A DNA stretch of 64,000 nt from Eudorina sp. 2006-703-Eu-15. Lineage: Eukaryota; Chlorophyta; Chlorophyceae; Chlamydomonadales; Volvocaceae. A program made the position numbers and the translations under genes. The stretch lies in contig BDSI01000076.1 of NCBI GenBank assembly GCA_003117195.1, positions 372,001 to 436,000 on the forward strand. Reading direction: 5' to 3'. This document shows positions 58,736 through 64,000 of this stretch, in pieces (positions within the stretch are counted from its first letter, which is position 1; every line of letters begins with the position of its first letter). Under the pieces are notes generated by a model that worked only from the letters and a program-made list of their open reading frames with translations, was not told where the DNA came from and made no database searches.

Positions 58736-61700
58736 TACGGGAGCTGATCGAGGGCTGGCTCTGTGCCTCAGCTGCTTCAGCCGGATGATTTCTAAGCTGT
58801 CAGTCATTCAGCGCAGTACAGTGCACGGCTTGCTCGTACACTGTACGCACCGTGGCGAGCGGCTTCCCGTACTGCAGGATTTGCTTGTCGGCAGTTGGTG
58901 CGGAAATGGGCACCACGCGGCGGGCTGGGAGGGGGGAGCTTTCCGACGGGACATGACCACACGACTTGCTGCTGCTGGCTCGCTGCACGTGTAAGTCGCC
59001 GTACGTGTGGCGGCATGCGCTGCGTGTGGTGTGATGTGCAGGTAGCAGCGGTTGCTTGCTTGAAGCGTTGAAGGGGGAAAGCTACGCATGCTTGGGTAGC
59101 ATCCGGGGGCTTGGGCTGCACTGCGCGGTAGCCCAATTTGGTGGGCATCGGCTGTTTGATGAGTGGGGTTAGCGGAGTGCATGCTTGCATGGACGCAAGC
59201 GGGCAGGGCAGGGCGGGGCGTGTGAAGCCCGGTGCCTTAGCATCCGTGGGATAAGCCTGTAGGTGGGGCGAGGCGGCTGGGGCCGGGGGCCGGGGGGCGG
59301 CGGCCGGCTCGGACCAGCTTGGTTAGCCATGGATAAGTCGCTCGCTCGCTGGGGCCCGCACATACTTCAGCATGATACGTATGCATCCGGGTAGCGCAGC
59401 ACTCCCTCCCTTGTTGTCCGGATGATCGGCGTCAGTAGCTGCAAGTGCGGTATGCATGTCGAGCAACATGGTGCTACGGGTGAACCTACATTCGTGGCGG
59501 CTATTCGTTGTATGTGCGCGGGTTCGTGCGTGCGCGCGTAGCAAGGCTGCTGCTATGACTGATGATTGGGTGTGCGCGGCTAGGCTGCTGATACCGTGAG
59601 GCTGAGGGGATGGAGTACTATCGCTCAAACATCAGGTGCTATGACAAGAACGTTCAGGGTTGCAGGCGAGGTCGTTGACGGCGAGCGAGTTGTGTGATTA
59701 TCGGCCCGGCATCTCAGCCCTGCGGTGAGCCGTGGGCGAGCCCCAACACCGCATCCGCACACCACTTGATTTGCCAATGCCACGTTGGCCCAATACTGAG
59801 GAGGCCACGGCAACTGTACGACGTACACCGTATAAGGTACTCTGTCATGTTGTCACATTGTTGCGGTTGCAGCTCCACGCTCTCCGGCTACATCGCATAC
59901 ACAAGCAATGTTTACACTACCGCCGGCATGTCGCCTCGGCTGTGAGGGCGATAGTGAGAAAACCTCTTTTAAGATCACGGCAATAATGACTTGTAGCTTT
60001 CAGGACACAGTATCTTTGGCTGTGGAAAGCCTGATTATTGACATTCGTAACACAAAAGAGTCGCAACCGTTACGTCGAGCGGCCCGTAACAGAGAATGCG
60101 CAATCGGCGAACACAGGATACTTCACAAAGTTGAAAATACTACTTAATTTGAAGCAGACTGCGCTAAGTGACTGGTGTAAGGAATAGTTTAAATATATGA
60201 ATTGGGTGTACGGACAACAGTCCGTGTAGCATGATTGCAGTGCGCATTGAGGTATTATGTTCGTTAGTATAGACAGATCTAACTGCATAAAATAATTATA
60301 TATATGCAGGTCACGTCTGCTTTGCTACGGACACTCACCAACAAAGCGTTGACAACGAGTGATGGTTGACCCCAGTCCTTCCATCCACGCCTTCCACCAT
60401 TTGCCACTTCATTGAGACTTAGCAATGAAAGGTAGGCAATTTGAGTGAAATTGACCTGTGTTTGCGTAAGTTGGTGCATTTATAAGTCCTCCGCAGAAAT
60501 AATGAAAATCCACGGTTCCGCATGCGCGCCCACTCAAGCAGTCCGTATGAGATCAGTAAATTATTAAAAAATTGATTATTGCTGTCATTCGTTTGTCTCC
60601 ATGGGTGGTTCGATTGTCCATCGATCGATACTGACAGGACGAATCTTCCCTGCTGAACCTTCCCCCCATCCAGGTCAACCTGGTTACTGTTTCACAACAT
60701 CGAGCTACAGCTGTGGGAAACATAATTGGCCTGTCCTAACGCTAGCGGCCAGGGTCGTACGTGGAGCGAGCCTCGGCCACTGAGTAAAACCTGAGTAAAA
60801 TCCTGGTAGGCGTTTCAAATTGGATTGGTACATAGGCGACATGAGGACTGGTGGTCACGGGTATGCATGGGGAACTGGGTTCAAAACAGATAGGAGAAAG
60901 AGCAAGCAGGCATGCTGACCGGCCACATGCAGCAGGCATGAAGGTGCTGGAAGACAAGAAGTCCAAAGAGCAAGACGGAAAGGGGCATATGTGCTGATAT
61001 ACGCATATCGTTGCTTGGGTGGCAGGGGACGAAGGGGACCTACAGGCAGGCAGGTGGCACCTCTCAAATGGGGTTAGCCCTGCTGGTTAGCAAGCTGGCT
61101 GGCTGGCTGGCTGATTGGCTTTTGATTGGCTTGACCCTGGGAGGCATCCTGGGCGGACCTGTGCTGACCGGTGGCTCGCGGCGTCGCGAGCCACCGTCGC
61201 CGTCCAAGCCTACTGACCACGCACTGCCGGAGCCGGGAGCCGGTCGGTCTTGGCTGTGGTGGTGGCTCGCTAATAAGGCGCCCCGGTGGCTAACTGCCCC
61301 TGAGCGGGCTGTGTCTTTGGCTATGGCTGGTCCCCAGCCATGAACGGGGTGGTTCCCTGCTAGAGTGGGTGCAGAGCGTGCTTCAGTAAGCATACAGAGC
61401 CTGTCAAGTGCGTCAAAATGGCGCCGTTCCGTCTTGACAGCAGGACACGGTGCGGAGGCTACGGCTGTCACCGATGACCCGCGGGGTCCACAGTACCCTT
61501 ACTCACGCTGTAACGTTCATTCGTTCATCCAAAACATCAAAAGCTATTATGTGACTGAACGAGAAATGCTTGGGCTGCACATCCATGAGACCATGACCTT
61601 ACTTATCACCACCTTTATTTACCATCTGCTCTCTGCAGGTAGGCCGTCAAACCAGTGGACGGGAGTATGGACGGTTGCCTGTTGGAGCTAGCGGCCTTAT

Positions 61701-63247
61701 TCAGGAGGGTAAATGGCAGGTGAGTGGATTTTCGGGCGGTTGACATGGCTCTGTGGGAGGGCTGGAAACGGTGTGGGTGGGCGGCCAGGCTGCGTAGCTA
61801 GGAATTTGGCGCTGTGCCGCGCAGCCGGCCATCGGGTGCGGAGAGAGGGTGCTTGGGCGGCGGGGCGCAGATCGGTGTGCGGGCATGTACGGTGTTGTGC
61901 GGCAGAAAAAGAACCTTACGAAGAGGATATCCATGGAAGAGTGATCGTTGGGTCAGCAGGTCGGGTCGGCGGGCGGCTGAGACCATGGGAGGATCAAATT
62001 GCAAGCAGGGGGCTGTCCAAAGTTGATGAAAGGATGCCGCTGGCGAAGGAATAGTTTAATAATTCGATGAGTGGTTGTTAATGAAAGCTTGTGAAACCCG
62101 GTGGTTCTTACTAAAATACATGTCCACGAGCCTTTCCGTGAGTACAGGGCAGCGTTCCATACTGCTACATAAAGCCTTTCCATGTACTGCTGTCTGGTTA
62201 TAGAAGCCATGTTAAAAAAAGAACGGAGTCTTTTAGTAGTACAGATGAAATGAGTGAATGAACGTTACAGCGGACCCCAAATGGATCAACGGTGTATGCC
62301 AGGGTAAAGATGTTACAGCGGACCCCGCGGGTCATCGGTGACAGCCAAAGCTTCCTCACCATATCATACATTGCATAAACGAAACTGCGCCACCATGGCA
62401 CACCGGACACCCTCCACAAGTGCACCGAAACACTCCCCGTGCCCATTCCACCAGGGAATCACCCCGTTCCTGAGAACAAACCACAGCCAGGGATCAAGCT
62501 CGCTCCGGGGAAGTTAGCCACCAGGGCGCCCCTATTAGCGAACCACCATCCCAGCCAAGGCGGGCTCACGTCTCCGGCTGTGGCCCGTAGGCTTGGAAGG
62601 CAACGGGGGCTGAGCCACCGTCAGGGGTCTGCCCGTACAGTCCCACCATACTGGCCAGGCAGATAGGCCGCCGCTGACCATCTGGACCAACCGCCGTTCG
62701 ATATCTATCCATCACGTACGGGCAACGTACGGACGGGCAAAATAAACACCACGCACGCGATATTCTCACGCACGCAGACGCGCGCTCGAGCGCATCTGGT
62801 TTTATCAGTCGGCAGACTAGGAAAACAGTTGTCTGCCACACTCCACGATAGATACATCCTACCTACATAGCTGCACGCCTACCACACATTGTCATACACA
62901 GTCACCTGCCTGTCTACATGTCTAGGCTTTTTGACCCAATCAAGGACACAAGAAAACAAGTGCATTACGTCCTGATGGATCCTAAAGATTTAGTTGTTAC
63001 CCAAACGCTACGTACGCTGGCCCCGCCCGCACGGTATATTTTGTTAGTTGCCAAGCAGGCCCATTCAGCCCATTAAACACACAAGTCTTTGTAATCTGTG
63101 CTTCTAACCCACGTCCATATCCGAGTGTGTCGTGAGCACGCATGCCAGCAGAGTTATTAACCCCCACGCCGCATGTGTAGCTCGCTCCCAAAAGGCCGTG
63201 CATCGAAAATAAAAACGCTCGCTGCTGCTGTGCGCTTGTATCATTAT
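58736..63247. other. Long intergenic region with repeats, no supported gene
   Basis: It starts with the TAF1C-like 3' UTR (TGTAA at 58990-58994). From 59.9 to 60.8 kb it is AT-rich with only short open frames. From 61.1 to 62.7 kb it carries the inverted-repeat element listed separately. The final part is presumably 3' UTR and downstream sequence of the pherophorin gene. No exon chain with domain content was found on either strand. Confidence 0.45.
61140..62640. mobile_element. Long inverted-repeat (foldback-like) element
   Basis: Two arms in inverted orientation, about 61140-61530 and 62245-62640, with a ~715-bp centre. They share a perfect 27-bp inverted match (61463-61489 against 62320-62346, core GACCCGCGGGGTCC). 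Diverged blocks lie further out: GTTAGCCACCAGGGCGCC with TATTAGCGAACCACCA in the right arm, matching reverse complements near 61255-61300, and AGGCTTGGAAGGC against 61198-61210. The inner ends share GAATGAACGTTACAGCG. Outer termini and target-site duplication could not be fixed, and no transposase is visible. Confidence 0.65.
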
Positions 63248-64000
63248 TCAGTCCTGCGGCCCCAGGGCGGCATAGGTCGGGCAGCAGCTCCGGTCGTTGT
63301 TAAACAAGCTGACATAACTGCGTGCAGGGAAAGGGAAACAGTGTGTTAATGATTATTAACAGGAGCGATGCGGCCTGCGATAGACGATGTACAAGTGCAG
63401 CGCGCACTGGGTTTAAGCTATTTAGGAAGTACACCGTACTCATATATGGGAACGCCCAGAAGCCGAGCTCACACGCACGTCAAAGCAGCAACGTGACAAA
63501 TGCAGCAAAGTGCCAGTCGAAATTGTCAGCGGGGTCACACTAATTATTGCGTGTTGCTTACCAGGAGTTCGGGAAGTCACCCATACACAAATCGTCCAGC
63601 GAAACCGAGTCGCGGACCTCCATGCAAATTTGACCGCCGTCCGCCTCCTCAAGGTCCCAGCCGACCAGCGTGGCTGAGGACGGGGCCAGAAATCAAGTCG
63701 GGCCCCCGCCGGATTAGCCGGATGCAAACACACACACACATACACATACATAAGTATCACCACAGTTAAGCCGTCCGGGGGCCAGTTAAAAATCTAAGAC
63801 CGGTGCCCTACCTGGCTTGCATCCGAGTGATTAAGTCAGATCTCACAACCGCCAGGCTGCAGACGGATCTACATGCCCCTAGCGCCGTGCACTACTCACT
63901 ATACTTACCCTTGAGTTGGTTGGCGCCGATGGGTCCCCACGAGGTGGAGATCCATCGGGGAGCACCCCCGTGTGCAGTCAGGCGGAAGCCACGGACTTGG
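63248..64000 (-). CDS. Pherophorin-type extracellular matrix protein, 3' end only
   Basis: Three minus-strand exons: 64000-63909 (continues beyond the window), 63673-63562 and 63317-63248, with matching phases and stop TGA at 63250-63248. Pherophorins are secreted hydroxyproline-rich glycoproteins of the volvocine cell wall/extracellular matrix. The visible C-terminal domain has RWISTSWGPIGANQLK, then VGWDLEEADGGQICMEV and VSLDDLCMGDFPNSC. It ends with YVSLFNNDRSCCPTYAALG, with paired cysteines and the SCCP motif characteristic of the domain. The Pro-rich rod and N-terminal domain would lie to the right of the window. The exons are close together and moderately GC-biased. Confidence 0.85.

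Noticed and set aside
61011..61343. 110-codon frame with hydrophobic Trp/Leu-rich segment
   Set aside because: Lies within the left arm of the inverted-repeat element, and the right arm has no matching open frame; most likely a by-product of repeat sequence.
1..64000. tRNA or rRNA genes
   Set aside because: I looked for cloverleaf-like A/B-box pairs and conserved rRNA blocks and saw none that I could support; the A-box-like word in the dispersed repeat is too weak to call.

Overview
The window is nuclear DNA of a green alga, most likely a volvocine (Volvox/Chlamydomonas-type) species. Evidence: very GC-rich exons with strong G/C third positions; many short introns with GTGNGT-type donors and CAG acceptors; TGTAA polyadenylation signals behind several genes; long Ala/Gly/Gln/Pro runs inside proteins; plant-type versions of conserved eukaryotic proteins; and a pherophorin gene, a family typical of volvocine extracellular matrix. 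There is no bacterial or viral operon. All gene models below were built by hand by joining exons whose phases agree across every junction.

Layout, left to right: (1) 134-3849 +, 3' part of a class-3 (alpha/beta hydrolase) lipase gene; (2) 6192-10539 +, a SIRT6/plant SRT1-type sirtuin, 8 exons, with a dead LINE fragment in intron 4; (3) 11164-14537 -, an ALY/REF (THO complex subunit 4) mRNA-export adaptor; (4) 14995-23289 +, a PX-BAR sorting nexin of the plant SNX2 type, 17 exons; (5) 26346-37492 -, an 18-exon secretory-pathway type I membrane protein resembling a land-plant family, with a hAT-type MITE in an intron; (6) 37978-43290 +, an F-box protein with a propeller-like C-terminus; (7) 44289-46326 +, a small secreted protein of unknown function; (8) 47384-58735 +, a very large TAF1C-like RNA polymerase I factor; (9) 63248-64000 -, the 3' end of a pherophorin gene that runs out of the window.

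The genes are unrelated housekeeping-type loci, not a cluster. Genes 3/4 and 5/6 are divergent pairs sharing 457-bp and 485-bp intergenic spaces. Genes 2/3 and 4/5 are convergent. The 58.7-63.2 kb interval has no gene that I can support and carries a long inverted-repeat element.

The most unusual content is non-coding. A ~45-bp module recurs in introns of at least three different genes, usually shortly upstream of the 3' splice site. A dispersed repeat family is present in introns of two genes and between two others. There are two mobile-element insertions with intact target-site duplications, and a minisatellite in the sorting nexin gene that copies a working 5' splice site four times in frame. 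Identity of the conserved families (lipase, sirtuin, ALY, SNX, F-box, pherophorin) is secure from motifs. The TAF1C-like and membrane-protein assignments are weaker, and the secreted protein is unassigned.
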